Part shown: positions 12,048 through 24,510 of the stretch, in pieces
Numbering within the stretch: the first letter of the stretch is position 1
How the letters are laid out: every line of letters starts with the position of its first letter
Assembly: GCF_000764305.2 (NCBI RefSeq)
Contig: NW_025939655.1
Span: 62,001-126,000, forward strand
Reading direction: 5' to 3'
Length of the DNA stretch: 64,000 nucleotides
Source of the DNA: Hyalella azteca
Taxonomy: Eukaryota; Arthropoda; Malacostraca; Amphipoda; Hyalellidae
Translations under genes and position numbers: made by a program
The notes under the pieces: generated by a model
The model's input: the letters and a program-made list of their open reading frames with translations, nothing else
Told to the model about the DNA's origin: nothing
The model's database searches: none

Positions 12048-12316
12048 GAATGAACGAGTGACAATAGTTCGGCATGAACGAGTGATTCTAGAACGGTATG
12101 AACGAGTGATAACAGAATGGTATGAACAAGTGGGAATAGTTCGGTTTGAACGAGTGACAATAGTTCGGTATGAACGAGTGACAATAGTTCGGTTTGAACG
12201 AGTGATTCTAGAACGGTATGAACGAGTGATAACAGAATGGTATGAACGAGTAGTAATAATTCAGTATGAACAAGTGGGAATAGTTCGGTATGAACGAGTG
12301 GGAATAGTTAGGTAAG
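12048..12316. repeat. 24-bp minisatellite, GAACGAGTGACAATAGTTCGGTAT type
   Basis: About eleven units alternate four variants of the middle (ACAATAGTTCGG, ATTCTAGAACGG, ATAACAGAATGG, GGAATAGTTCGG), each starting with a GAACGAGTG-type motif. The plus strand stays open because 24 is divisible by three, giving a false frame rich in ERYERV. The variants recur in a partly ordered way, which suggests duplication of two- to four-unit blocks. Confidence 0.9.
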
Positions 12317-12329
12317 AAAGAGTGATACG

Positions 12330-15090
12330 AAAATGGTATGAAGGAATGATACTAGTAATCTAGTCTGGATTGTAACGGATTTGAGACATGCTAAAATTTT
12401 TGCAACTAACTGTAAGTTGAACCCGTAACTCACTACTCCAAAGCAAATCATGTTCACTACTCGTTATATTTTATTTATTGAGTTTAATAATTATATCACA
12501 TTAGAAATGTATTTTCTAAGTGCTGGATAACATGATAATGTATTTAAGTCGGTGCTGGAAGTCAACATGCACATTGCATGCATGTTCGCAAATGCTACTC
12601 GTGTCCTACAAATAGTGAATGTAGATAAAAGTGCCTGTTTAAAAACCTTAGATATTAAATACAAAAATCTGCTCCTAATTTCTTTCGTGAAACTTAACTT
12701 TTCGAGTATTTATTATTTTAATTAGTATTATTCAATTCCAGAGTGATAATAAAATATTAACTCATGATTTTCGTGGGACATGAAAGCGATATTAATGCAT
12801 CATTTGTAATCAAAATGTAACATGCAGTATCACCGATTTAGGCCAACAGGGGAAAATTAATATCAACGTGGATTACGTTGCACAAGAATCGTATCATCAA
12901 TTCAACTGAAACTAAATTAACGGAACAGCAAAATTAGGCCAACACCACAGTTGAGTAAATGAGATTATATAAATAGACTACAGTCAGCACTAAGCAGATA
13001 CGGCACTTAATTTGCTGCTCATCAATAAAAGCCGTTATATTCTAGGCATAACTTCGGTTTGCATGGTTTGAAAAATAAATATAAATCTGTTTGAATTTCT
13101 CTAAAAGTTGTTATTTAGGTTTGCTTATAGAATAGATCATTTATATTGAAGGCCTACGTTGGATTGACGTTAGATAAGTAATTTTTTTCTTGCAGGGAGT
13201 TGACATAATCGACCCTCCGTCAATTTAACAACTCCAAATAGAACTGATTTTTTATTCGCATTACTGCAAACTGACTTCGCTGACTGGACATCACAGAAAC
13301 ATATGAAAATATTTTAATGTTGTTGTTTGAAATGAACAGATAGACTTTTAGATCGAGTAACGACGAGAAATTTAGATATAACTTCTCACTGTCCAGCTAT
13401 AACTACCCAGTCATAAAGAGCGACTGATCAGAGTAGCACTAAAAACTTTTCGTATGCACTTACACATCGATAGATCCCGGACGTAATCATATATCGCTGC
13501 TCGGAACAAATATTTTTGTGCGTCATCGTATGAAATACGTTTTTCTCGAGCTGTTATACTTGAGCTTCGAATATACTTATCGATGGTGAATCGCTTTTCA
13601 GGTAATGGACAGGCTAAAAGTTGTAATAAAGTTTCTAAGTTGATTCGTAATGCCACGGTATGAGATAGTTAGTCGGTCGATGAACAGGACTTTTGCCTGC
13701 TGAAAGATCTGCCAAACGAGAAATTCAATGTTTTGCCTCAGCACGAAATGATAACCGAGTTTCGCAAATCACATGCTGTTATGAATGGCTGTGAGATTGT
13801 ATTTTTAAGTGGCCACTCATTCAGTGTCTAAAGGCGAAATATCCCTTGGAGAACACACGTAAACTTTTGTATTAACTCCGAGGTAATAATTGAGGTCTAA
13901 GCATATACCCGCTGTCCCTGTACTCGAATAACTATTGCCAACTTTTTTATCAATCAGACTCCCGAACGCTGAAGTGCTGTGTTTCAGCAGTGGCGTTTCG
14001 TCATGAGAATTGAAAAGTATTAATGAAACAAGAGGTAATGCGATGAATTTTCTAGTCAGCATTTCCTGCCACTTTGCAAACTTACGAATGTATCATGTTT
14101 TAACAATATTTTCATGCAAGCGAATAAAATGGAATCATACAAAAACGTTTTCTGAACAAACCTTTATATGTGATAAATGGTTTGAGTACCGGCAAAACTC
14201 TATGCATATCAAATGCATGCATTCGATGAGAAAATGTGGCTCATGTTTCATTTCTTTATCGCTGTTCCAAAACAAATCAATACATAAGGAACGCATGCTT
14301 ACAGATTAAGTTTTTATAATATGCTCGTTGTTCCTTTAAAATTGCTTTGTGTGGATTTAAAATAAGGCTTGCACGAAGCAAAACCCAAAATAATTTTAAA
14401 GCGATTTCCATGAGAAAAAAAGGTTCATCTTTTTTAACATACAGTTAACGGTTCAAATAAATTATTTAATGATAATTGGTCTTACATTAGATGCTTTGAT
14501 ATCATGCCTTCATATATATATGAGAGCATGGATGATTTATGGACGAGTGGACATCCGTTTTCAGGTGGCCACCGAAAATACGACTAAGTTCACCGAAAAT
14601 ACGACTAAATACTAAGTTCTACTAAGGGGATTTAGGAGATCTGCAACTTACAAGGTTGAATTGGAAAATTAATTTTAAAAGAAAACTTTTCTATGTCCGA
14701 CTAAGAACTCTTATTTGTGTGATATGAAGAGTGTTCTCATATATTTGTTATGTTATTATCTGTAAATGATTTTATTGCTGACATTTTTATTTATAAAAAA
14801 TTTTGTCTAATTTCTCACTTGCATGGAAGCATCGTAATCAACATTTTTAGTTCATATAAATCCGGCATACTTTATAAAGTTACAAATAACTAAAAAACTT
14901 GTGTTGAAATCGCTAGAAATATAAAGCGGTAGTTACAACGAAAATTTCAGTAACATTTTTCTCAGCGCGACAAGTGAAACTTTAACTGGAGAAAGGAAGA
15001 ACCAATTTTGAAGGAGGTTTGTTTATGCTATTTGAACAATTCATTGTAGAAATTGATCTCGACAGCTATTTGACTCATTACCCTTTTTTT
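12330..15090. other. Non-coding, with a possible decayed lectin-like fragment on the minus strand
   Basis: No confident gene. The minus-strand frame 14062-13817 has a weakly F5/8C-like stretch (KHSTSAFGSLIDKK, then GICLDLNYYLGV). Its DNA between about 13900 and 14010 is similar to 19950-20055 (shared GCATATAC, GCC[AG]ACTTTTT, ATCAATCAGA, GCAGTGG/TCAGTGG, ATGAGA in order). This may be a relic of the lectin family whose intact parts lie at 15.2-24.4 kb. Confidence 0.3.
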
Positions 15091-15193
15091 TGCCAAGTCT
15101 CACATCTGCACTCGATCAAAAGGTTCACACCTATTCTGAACTGAATCTTGAGTAAGCCAACCGTAAAAGGAGCGTTATTTTTTAATCGTGATT

Positions 15194-15295
15194 ATGATTA
15201 ACCAAGGAAAAAATCTGATCGTGATTGCCCTGCTGCTGTGCTGCTACCCGGTGGCAGTACTACGAGCCATCATCACGAACAAAACTTTCGTGCAG
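15194..15295 (+). CDS. Signal-peptide exon of a secreted PAN/F5-8C lectin paralogue (exon 1 only)
   Basis: ATG 15194 opens a 34-codon exon ending CAG before GTGAGA. After a short polar start (MINQGKN) comes a hydrophobic core (LIVIALLLCCYPVAVL) and then RAIITNKTFVQ: a secretory signal peptide and the first mature residues. The exon at 21486 has the same length of 34 codons, the same phase 0, a core of the same kind, and an alignable end (RALIETKSFIK). About 100 bp upstream of both ATGs the DNA also aligns (GCCAA, then GATCAAAA[GC]GTTCA), so promoter plus exon 1 were duplicated together. I found no matching exon 2 or 3 before 21486. So this is an orphan exon of a partial copy, or its other exons are lost or unrecognised. 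Confidence 0.6.
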
Positions 15296-16720
15296 GTGAG
15301 AAAAAATTTATTTTTTTTTCGGAGATTTAGTTTTAACGCCTATAATTTTCGGTTGAGAGAATTGAAAATAGGGAGCTAATTTATTTTTTTTATTTATATC
15401 CATTGTGATATTTCGGTAACGTGATGCCAGTAAGTGTTACTGATAAATTTATGCTCATGTTATTGAGCAGCACATTAAATTTTAAAAATATAAAATATAT
15501 TGATTTAGACATCTATAAAATAACAATATTTTAGCTATATTATATGTAATAGTCTTTCGTGACGAGGTTCAATAAAAATCTCCCAATTAACACAATTACT
15601 TTAATTGAAGGGAATATGAACACTTAAATTACAAACATTTGAACAAAGTTAAATAGAACACAGGTTTAGAGCATAGTTTCATGACACAGAACTGTTTCTT
15701 CCTTCACATGCTTAGAGCTCAGCACAGAACTTAGTTCAACACAACACAGCAATAGATCAGCATGCCCGAACACCGAATCACGAACACCAAATCTTCAAGA
15801 TATCACGGCTTCATGTGTACTTCTATCCTGGTTGACTTCTACCTCTGCAGTTGTCTGAATTCACAAACTAGTCCTTGCTTTTATCCCAAAAACAAGTATG
15901 CCCTGAATTCTAACGCTGCTACAGGATCATCAACACCTAAACCTAATTCTACCTTCGCACATTGGTTACTTTTGTTCTTCTTCTCACTCTGTTTCCCGAA
16001 GTACTCCTGAAGATTCAGCCGATATCCCTATATTATCTAAGCAATAATCACATTTCATCAAAATGTTAAAAAGTATGCCCATATTATAAAATGTAAATGT
16101 GTTTAAAGTTGTCACCTGCATGCCTTCAAAACAGGCGTGAAGATGACTTAATTACTAACTAAGATGGAGTGTAAGATGATGAGAGAGCGTGAGAAATGAA
16201 GAAACGAAACTAGCTGATCAATCAATACTCCATAGTTCTCAGTTTACCTCAAACAGGACACGATGTAGATCTGCATTTTAGGCCCCACCTTTCCATACGA
16301 GGTATTTTAAAAATTTATTATGATTATTTTTTCGCTCCATCCTAATATTATTTTATTATATAATATTATTATCCCTAAAAACATTACATGGCAAAATTTT
16401 TAATAATATAATAAAATTATCAATGCAGGTGAAAATAAAGCAAGAAATCTGTCAGTCAATCGGCAGAATTAATTTGTACCATTCAAGCGGGTAAAACGAG
16501 AAGAAGCATATAGAATTTGGCACTAATAAAAATGCACTAAAAATTTAGTTCTCAATTTGAAAATAATATCTGCACATGTTTTAAAACGCAATAAGTTTTT
16601 TACTGGAATAATTTTGTGTGCAAAGCATAATTGATTAGTTATATTAATGGACGTTTTATGCCGCTCCTTCTATCACTATAACTTCACGTAAATTGTTCCT
16701 ACACCGGCTGGCAGTAACAC
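15296..16720. other. Intron-like or intergenic DNA
   Basis: AT-rich with a short inverted stretch near 16340-16420 made of TAATATTATTATT motifs. No exon recognised. Confidence 0.5.
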
Positions 16721-16723
16721 AGA

Positions 16724-16858
16724 TCGGTACTCACTGCAGTGAGTGACAGAGAGCGCATTTTCTCGTCGACGAAAACGTGAAGTCACGGACAGACGGACGG
16801 ACGATCATGACGAGCACAATAGCGCCTTTTTTCATATACGAGAAAATGCGCTAAAACT
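16724..16858. mobile_element. Small dispersed element, copy 2
   Basis: A second copy of the element at 9208-9345, same orientation, with the better preserved inverted ends: AGCGCATTTTCTCGT on the left, ACGAGAAAATGCGCT on the right. Confidence 0.75.
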
Positions 16859-19800
16859 ACACCAGTAACATATTCACTGTATTCAATGATGACTATAGAT
16901 GAGAGGAATCGGGTAAACGAAAAAATTGTTCAATTTACCACACAGTTCAGCCACCTGGTTTTCGATTATCAACCTGTCTTATGACTAGTTAGCCAGACCG
17001 GTTCATGACTGGTCTGGCTCTCCTCATTGCCCGTCTCCTATTGACCGGTCCGGTGTCCTTGTAGCCCGTCAGTTAGTGCCCGTTCGGGCTATCCTCGTAG
17101 CCCGTCAGTTAGTGACCGGCCCTCGATTTGTCTTTTATAACTAGATCGGAGTAATTTAAAAAATATTTTATTATTCGAAAATTCACACTAGAGGGAGCAT
17201 CGTCACAATAAAATTTTCAACTCCAATTGTTATTTTTCCGTTAACATCACGCGATTTTTGACAACCGCGCTCTATTTGGTTCTATCCTTTTAGCTTTTTT
17301 CAACTTTGAACTAGTACTTTTCAAAAGTTTGACTTTAGTGCATTAACCGATAGCTGTTGGCCAGTTTTATGGGTTACATGCTCCCATGTCATAAAAATAA
17401 TTATCGGTTAACTCGATAAGATATTATTCAAATTTTTGCACAAATTTCTTCCATAACTATAGTGTTCAGATTTTAGCTTTTATTAACAAAAATAAAATTA
17501 TCTACGTGAGAGAAATCTATTAAACTCGTCAGCCAGCAACAGGTCGCTAGATTATCGATGATAATAAAGCCATCAGGACCAAAAGCTAATAACAATGATA
17601 GAACAATTTACAGTGATACAGGAAAATCCTTGGTCGAAATAAGAAATTACCAACAAACGGTGGGTAACAAACTGTTCATGAACCCGTTGGTAAAATTAAC
17701 AGTCCTACACTAGCGGGTATGTAGCATAATGATCATCTTGTATCCTAAATGACCAGCCACTATAAGTACATAGCTACACCAGTAGTGATTCTTAGCCAAT
17801 TTTATGAGTTCTTGTTGTTCGTTACTATTGTTCCAATGAAGTATCTTCGATGCTGATGTGTTATAACTACCCTGCACGGACGAAGCGTTAAACGTCACAA
17901 AGAATACGTTACTAAGAATTAATACAGCTGCACCTCAGCATGCCCACCAAAAAAAGTACTGTGGCTGTGAGAACTTTACTAGAAATGTTCTTCTGTGTTA
18001 GTGCAGGCAAACTTCGTTGTACAATAAAACAAATAAAACATTATGATAAAGCAATAACGTTATTTATTATTCATAATATATCATTATCATGGTAACATTG
18101 TGGTTAGTGAATAGGTAAATAATTATGAATTACATAAAAATAATTATCCATTCCATACATTCTTTCCAAAATACCCTTGTAATCGAATTCGATATACTCA
18201 AATTGTTACGATCGCCTCACTTCGTTCCAAGTACTTAATAATTTTAGTTTATTTGATAGCAAATTTATTGTTTATTTTTGAATCTGCGTCTTTCTTACAT
18301 ATCTAAAGTTGTTCTTTATAAATAAATATTATAGAGGGTCGCTTGTGCACCGAACAAATTGTTCTTCATAAATCACGTACCGAGAGATAGGATAATGGAT
18401 TATATAGTCGGTAGTCCAACGTATGCTGTCATATGTAGGCTGTTATCTGAGTTTATGGTCGTCAATCACCGGTGTTTCATTTATCCAGCAAGTGCTAATA
18501 AGACTATACGACCACGAAAGGCTTTTTTATATTGGTCGCAGCACGGAGATTTTTTATACATTTACATTTAAATTGCTGATAGAGATACATAAATTTTTAT
18601 TGCTGATATATAGATCCAACCTAAGTTGCTGTGGCACCGAACTTGGTCTTTTAAAGAAAACATACAAATAATCATTGCGTATTGGAAGCTGAAACTTATA
18701 GAACTGCCTTCTATGTATAATTTCCTACGATTATCGCATACTAGAGTATAATTGTATTATACTCTCTATTCTGTATATTGTATTATACTCTATTATAGTA
18801 GAGTATAGAGTATTAGTATATCGCATACTATGTATAATTTTCTACGATTATCGCATCAGTTTACTTCCTAAGTAAGCGCACTAGAATAATAAAAAAATAT
18901 AGTAAATACAAGTGAATATGTTGATTGTGTACGTTGGATCAAGTTATTAAAATAGTTTGAATGTCTTGAACCTAATTGCGTCGAATTCGAGTGCGGAAAA
19001 CAATTTCTTTGAAGTCTGGCAATTCAATATATGTCGGACATTGAAATTAATTGAAACCTTCTGAGGTGTTTTCCGTTTCAAACAGGGTCCGTTGCAGATA
19101 CTAAGAATAATTTTTGGCTTTCGATCAGATATAAATCTCTACTAAATCTCATTACTTTGTTCATGTTATGATTTTTAATTGTTATTTGAAGAATGTATCA
19201 ATGGTGGTAACTTTATTAGCTTGGATTTGATTTCGTTGTGCATGATGTACCGTCAACAATGAATATTCAGTGACTGCGCTCATGATGAAGGCGATAACTC
19301 TCAGCCAAATTCGAATATAGCGTTATAATATGAAATTTATCTGCGTTTAAAATCTTTCGTTCACTTACACATAATGAGCCAAATCGCTAACACAAATTGA
19401 AATGTTTCCATTTAATCTCTGGTGAATCCTGGGCCGAGGCTAATAATGTATTATTGATGGTAATCTGACGGACAAGAGCTTAGATTTTAACCGTGTTCAT
19501 CCTTGCATCATCAGTCAAATACTAAAAAAACGATTTTTTTCAAGTCCCATTTCAAGGCTAAGTGTGTATCAAGGATATTATTATTTAACCAGTAGCCAGC
19601 TTCGGTTATGTATCTCAACCATTGCAGAATATCATCAGGCTTTAAGTTAATTTCATCGCATCGGTAGTTGACCTGCATCGATTCTATCAGGCAAACATAT
19701 CAGCTCCAACAACTGCAATTTGCATACACTTATCGCGGCTGAAGGAACTTTGCTTTCATGTTAATGTGAAGACCCAAAAGTTGCCAGCCATGTCCTGACA

Positions 19801-21370
19801 TCGGATGAGACGTGAGTGTGGCGAACAATGAACAATACTGTACTCTGATGGAAATCCATCATTTTTAATGATAGACGAACAGTAAAGTTGTCTGCATTAT
19901 CCGATCATGAATTGATAGTCACACGCTTCGTTCCTCGATGCATATACGAGTAATCCGTTGTACAAGAACAATTCGCCGAACTTTTTGGATCAATCAGAGG
20001 CCCTTATAGCGCTGGAGTGTGTGGTCACGTCAGTGGTGTCTTAGCTTTACTATGAGATGGTACAATTGAATATAACAGGGAATATAAGGAGCTTATACGA
20101 TAAAATTACAGCTTAATATTCATGCCTTCTCTTAAGCTTCAAATTATTAAATGTTTACTAGAATTTGCATATGACAAGTATGTTTCTCGAAAAATTATAT
20201 GAGAGAGTGCAGATTTAGACGCTGTTATGAAACATGGAGGTATACTTTAGAAGCTTGAAGTGCGGCATTTGTCCAACACCTTAGTTTTTCCATACAAAGC
20301 CACAAATAGAGGGATAATATTGGATTAATTAGCTTGCAGATTTGATTTCGACCTCACTAAGAGAGTGAGAGTCCCTATTGCTATAACTAGATTTTAAATA
20401 AAAATTTAAATAAAAATTCAAAAATTCGAATAAAAAATCAAATCGAAAAAAATGAAGGCAATGAAACAATTCAAATGAACAAGAACCATTTCAAAATGTC
20501 TTCTAACTCGAAAGTAAATATCAAATTAAATTATATTGTCAAGGTTAGTTATGTTTTGGATGCGCTCCCTGAACTTACCATATCTGTAATATTGTAACCA
20601 ATAAGCTTAGATAGATAAGGAAGAACACTTCTTTATTTTATGATGGGAGAGAACAGTTATTCAATTTATACATTTAATACGGCTGGGTATCTATTTCACA
20701 CGTAGCATCCTGTGGCAACTTTAATTTTTCCTCTCATAATATCAATTTTTTCAATTTGATTATTGGAAAAAAAATTATGAGATAAATCTGGCGCTCTAAT
20801 TTGAAAAGAAAAACGCTGATAAACAAAATTACAAAATTTTCATTTCTAGCAGCATTCATTTTCTATTTGAGCCATAAAAGAAGTATCTGCTTAACTACCA
20901 TTGCCACAAAAAAATTTCCACATTTCAGTCAGTCACCAAAATAAAATTTGGAAGGATTTTTCATCTGTTGCATTATTTTAAGAATTACTTGGCGTTTGCT
21001 GAAAAGATCCATTGCATAAATTATTCATTGATAATAATTATAATTTCACTTTCTTGTATATAACCAGTAGCCTGGACTTTGGCTTACTTCATGTTTGTTG
21101 CAAGGTATCCCAGTAACTGCATCTTGAGATTAATCGTTGTTAAGTCTTTAGGAAGTTTTTCGAAAAAAAACCGAAGCAGTGTTCTTCATTTTAGAAAAAT
21201 GTCCATGGTAATTTATTTACATTAAAGAATTTTATTACAATTCTTATAATCTTTAGGCTGGCATTGTACCCACTACTGTGTTGTGAGTAATTCATGGAGA
21301 AAATTGTTTTTATTTAATTTTATCATATCGAACCTCCCTTCTTTAGTTTGTGGCATTGCAAAAATTTTTT
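16859..21370. other. Non-coding with possible decayed lectin-like pieces
   Basis: No confident exon. Minor structure: a hairpin AGCCAGACC/GGTCTGGCT at 16990-17020; a doubled GTAGCCCGTCAGTTAGTG near 17070-17115; a direct repeat around CTATGTATAATTTYCTACG at 18711-18740 and 18825-18855 flanking TAGAGTATA-type fold-backs. The minus-strand frame 17898-17710 (GSYNTSASKIL, then WCSYVLIVAGHLGYKMIIMLHT) and the DNA at 19950-20055 look weakly like F5/8C relics. Confidence 0.3.
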
Positions 21371-21485
21371 CAGCCAAATTAATAGCTGTGCATGATCAAA
21401 ACGTTCATAATCGTTTTAAAGTGAGTCTAAAGTAGTTAATTGCATCATTGAAAACGCATTTCAAAAGCCCTATTCTTATTCTTTG

Positions 21486-21587
21486 ATGATGGTTGGCCAA
21501 AAGAAAATGCAGATCGTGGCAGCTTTGCTGGTGAGCTGCTGCGCTTTGACAGTTCGAGCTCTCATCGAGACCAAGAGCTTCATTAAG
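21486..21587 (+). CDS. Secreted PAN-like/F5-8C lectin, exon 1 (signal peptide)
   Basis: ATG 21486 (alternative in-frame ATGs at 21489 and 21507) opens a 34-codon exon ending AAG before GTGAGA. Core MQIVAALLVSCCALTVRA is a typical secretory signal with a likely cleavage after A, leaving LIETKSFIK. It ends in phase 0. It is the paralogue of the exon at 15194. The encoded protein would be exported, probably to hemolymph or another extracellular site. Confidence 0.7.
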
Positions 21588-22220
21588 GTGAGATTATTTT
21601 ACGTATCTCAGATGTTTCGTTTTCAATGCGAGTCATCAGTCATCGATTGATACACTCATACGGTGTCCTGTAACTATGTGCTACGTTACAGTGAAAATTT
21701 AGTCTAGCGTTCCATTATATGTATATTCGTCGCATAAGCCCTTGGTTTATTTGTGCTGAAATTATGCATGACAAAGAATTTAGTTTACAGGTCAGAAAAA
21801 GTATATTTGAATATTTTCATTCGTGAAAAATGTCTTTAAAGCTTTCTTTTGATGATCACTAAAAGTTCCTTAGTTAGATCAAATAATGATGTTTGATTTC
21901 GCAAATTTTTAAAGTTTTGACAATTTGCGTTTTCTACCGCTCATTATAATTTAACAAACTTTGTGCTCCTTACATGACGTAAATGCCTTATGTTATTGTT
22001 CCTTCTTTAATTTAGAAAGTCTTTCAGGTTTTTGATCATGAAAAGTACACGAGTAAATTATTGGGAGGTTCTTGATGAATGTAAATTACTCATCGATAAT
22101 TAGAAGTACGTAACTGGCATGGTGAATTCAAGTGGTATGAATTAGTTAATTTTTCCTCTCGTTCAAAGACATAATTACTGGACTTTGATTATAGAAAGAA
22201 ACTTGGATCGCACATTCCAG

Positions 22221-22349
22221 GTACCGAACGCGACGAAAATTCCTCAAGACGCTTGCATCATCAACTCGCCAACGGTGATCATTGGGAACTTGGTGGCGCT
22301 CTGTGGATCCATGTGCATCAACAACGACCAATGCGATTTTTTTGCACAG
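22221..22349 (+). CDS. Secreted PAN-like/F5-8C lectin, exon 2 (PAN-like domain, first part)
   Basis: From the acceptor ACATTCCAG the exon is open in phase 0 for 43 codons to CAG before GTGAGA. The translation has DACII, then PTVIIGNLVALCGSMC and NDQCDFFAQ. This is the C-x3-C-x5-C-x-F spacing common in small PAN/apple-like domains that precede lectin domains in arthropod secreted proteins. An alternative acceptor (TTATAG, exon from 22195) would read into a stop from phase 0, so 22221 is preferred. Confidence 0.6.
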
Positions 22350-23897
22350 GTGAGACAATATCCATCCTGCTTCAGGCCTGACAAAAAGATATATCATTTA
22401 AAAAAACGAATAATTAAAGACCGTAGGGGATTCAAACCTGGAACATTCTTTGAATCTCTGCGCATGATCGTGATTAAAATCTATTAGAAGGGAAATGTTC
22501 AAGCAGTTATTGTCCTCGATCTTAGCAGGGTTGGTATGAAACACGGCTTGCATTCTTAAGCCTAGAAGTAGACAATGAGGCATTGTTCATGGACGACCTA
22601 AGTGTCTCACAACGAGTTTATTTATTTACTATTCAATCTTTACGAATTTTTCGTACGTCTTTTATCCGTTATGTCATCTAACAGAATGTAACGGCTCCTG
22701 TACAGCGCACGAGTTTATCACGAACTCCCCCTGCCATACTGACGGCCGCATTGTTAAGTGAATGATTGAAAGTTGTTCATTAACACTATTTATAATAGTT
22801 AATGTGCCACTTTTCCCGTTATGTACAGTCGGCATTATGTGCAGTTTCCTAAATAGTAATTTAAAATTGTTTGCACAAGGTTTGATTTTGACTGTCGTGA
22901 AGGCAAGGGTGTCGTGCTGCACGATCAGCAGAGTTGGCACCTTAATAAGTTGGTGGCAGATGATAACCACTGTCTTGGTTCCAGCAATAGTCTCGCAGTC
23001 CTCTTGTTTTGCACTCTCTGCTTTCGCCGCCGACTTGCTGCTTCTTTATTTCACTCAATCAATCCCATTTTGCTTGTGCACATCCACGCTTGGAGTGCTT
23101 CCAAATGGACTAAACTATTATTCGCTAAATCTATCCTGGTTTAGATACTGATTACGGTGTAATCCCGTGGCCAGGTAGCCTTCAGACTGGGCCGTTTCTG
23201 TTCGGGTTTTACTGTTGAATCTCGCGTGAAGCCTAACATTCGTATGCGATTTCTATATTAATTTTTCCTTGTTAGAAGTCACTTAGTGCACTAGATCGCC
23301 CATATGTTTACAGACCTGATTTGGTCTCAACTTCCTTTTACACTAGACAAGCTTATATCGAACTCGATTTTCTTTCGTGTCCTCGTCGTATCGAGAAACA
23401 GTCCTCCCGCTATGTCTTGTCCTCGAAATTTAGTGGTCTATAGCCAACATCTTACCTGTATGATGATAATTATGGTAATGTACTAAAGTCCTATAACCTC
23501 AATCAGCACTAAATCTCGACTATAACCTTGTGCTCAGTATTTTATTCTTCAGTTGTCATGCATCATTCTTGCATTGTGCTGATCAAGTGACCTCGATGGA
23601 ATAAAAACGCAATTTATAAACATAAAAATGCAATGCCAAGTGTTTAAGGTCACCAGGATTGAAACAGACGGTTGGTAGAGAAAAAACTGAGACGGTTTTT
23701 GCAAATTCGTATCGAAATTGACAATGTAGTCGGGGTCGTTCAGAATCGGCCAAACACCAACTCGGCAGGATCAAAGCTGACACCAGTTTTTGTATTTCAA
23801 TTAAATTTTGACATTAATTCTTTTCATTCCTTATCATGTTAGCTAAAATACGTCAAAAATATTTGTAATATTTGCTCAATCATTTGCTTATCGCCAG

Positions 23898-24430
23898 ACG
23901 GAACAACAAACCGATGCTTCTTGTCACGAGCCGTTGTGAGTGCTCGCTACACAGAAGCGACCACTGCAAAGGTTGCCATAGACGCATGCTATTCAACACT
24001 GAAGATACGTGACGTCATTCGTCAGAGTGCAAATGTCACTGCATCGCCATCGTATGATTCAACTAGGGTTATCGCTAAATCCTTGGATGGTTATTTTTGT
24101 CCTGACGGATCTACTGCATGGGAAGTATATCTTTCCTGGTATGTAAACAAACCCCATTATCAGATTGACTTTTTTGAACCGATTAGGGTAGTCGAAACTC
24201 GGATTGCCGTCGCCAATCCCTACTGGGCCACGGACGTGCAGATCTTCCTTGGAAATTATTCAGCATTTTCTCGGAATCCCACTTTTGCCTATCGACCTGG
24301 ACGTCCCAGCACAAGCTATTTTATCGAGTCCTTCCTGCCCAGCGAGCCAATGGTGGGTCGATACCTCACCGTCATATCTGATGAATCTAACTGGGTTCTT
24401 GGATTTGGGGAAATTTACGTTTTGGTTTGA
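23898..24430 (+). CDS. Secreted PAN-like/F5-8C lectin, exon 3 (galactose-binding F5/8 type C domain), with frame problem
   Basis: After the acceptor TATCGCCAG, phase 0 gives TEQQTDASCHEPL and then a stop (TGA 23937). The other frame is open from 23898 to TGA 24428-24430 and carries an F5/8C-type domain: SANVTASPSYDS, LDGYFC, AWEVYLSWYV, YQIDFFEPIRVVETRIAVANPYW, VQIFLGNYSAFS, GRYLTVISDESNWVLGFGEIYVLV. The beta-sandwich strands and the C-terminal LGFGEIYV match the family, which binds sugars or phospholipids. TEQQTDASCHEPL looks like the end of the PAN-like domain, so a single missing base near 23933-23937 would join everything in frame. Alternatives are a tiny intron using the perfect GTGAGT at 23936, for which I find no phase-compatible acceptor, or splicing into GCAAAG at 23971, which keeps phase 0 but drops the PAN end. 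A pseudogene or a sequencing error cannot be separated here. Confidence 0.75.
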
Positions 24431-24504
24431 CTGATCAAAAGAGAAATGAGAAATCATCACCGAAACATCAACATACATAATACATAAAATACGTGGATGT
24501 GCAC

Positions 24505-24510
24505 AATAAA
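24505..24510 (+). promoter_or_regulatory. Polyadenylation signal of the lectin gene
   Basis: AATAAA about 75 bp after the stop codon of the F5/8C exon, at the normal distance for a short 3' UTR. Confidence 0.6.

Noticed and set aside
11947..12315. 122-codon plus-strand frame
   Set aside because: Almost wholly the 24-bp minisatellite translated; no domain.
22762..23151. 129-codon plus-strand frame between lectin exons 2 and 3
   Set aside because: Lies in the intron, has no known domain, and no splice sites keep phase with the lectin.
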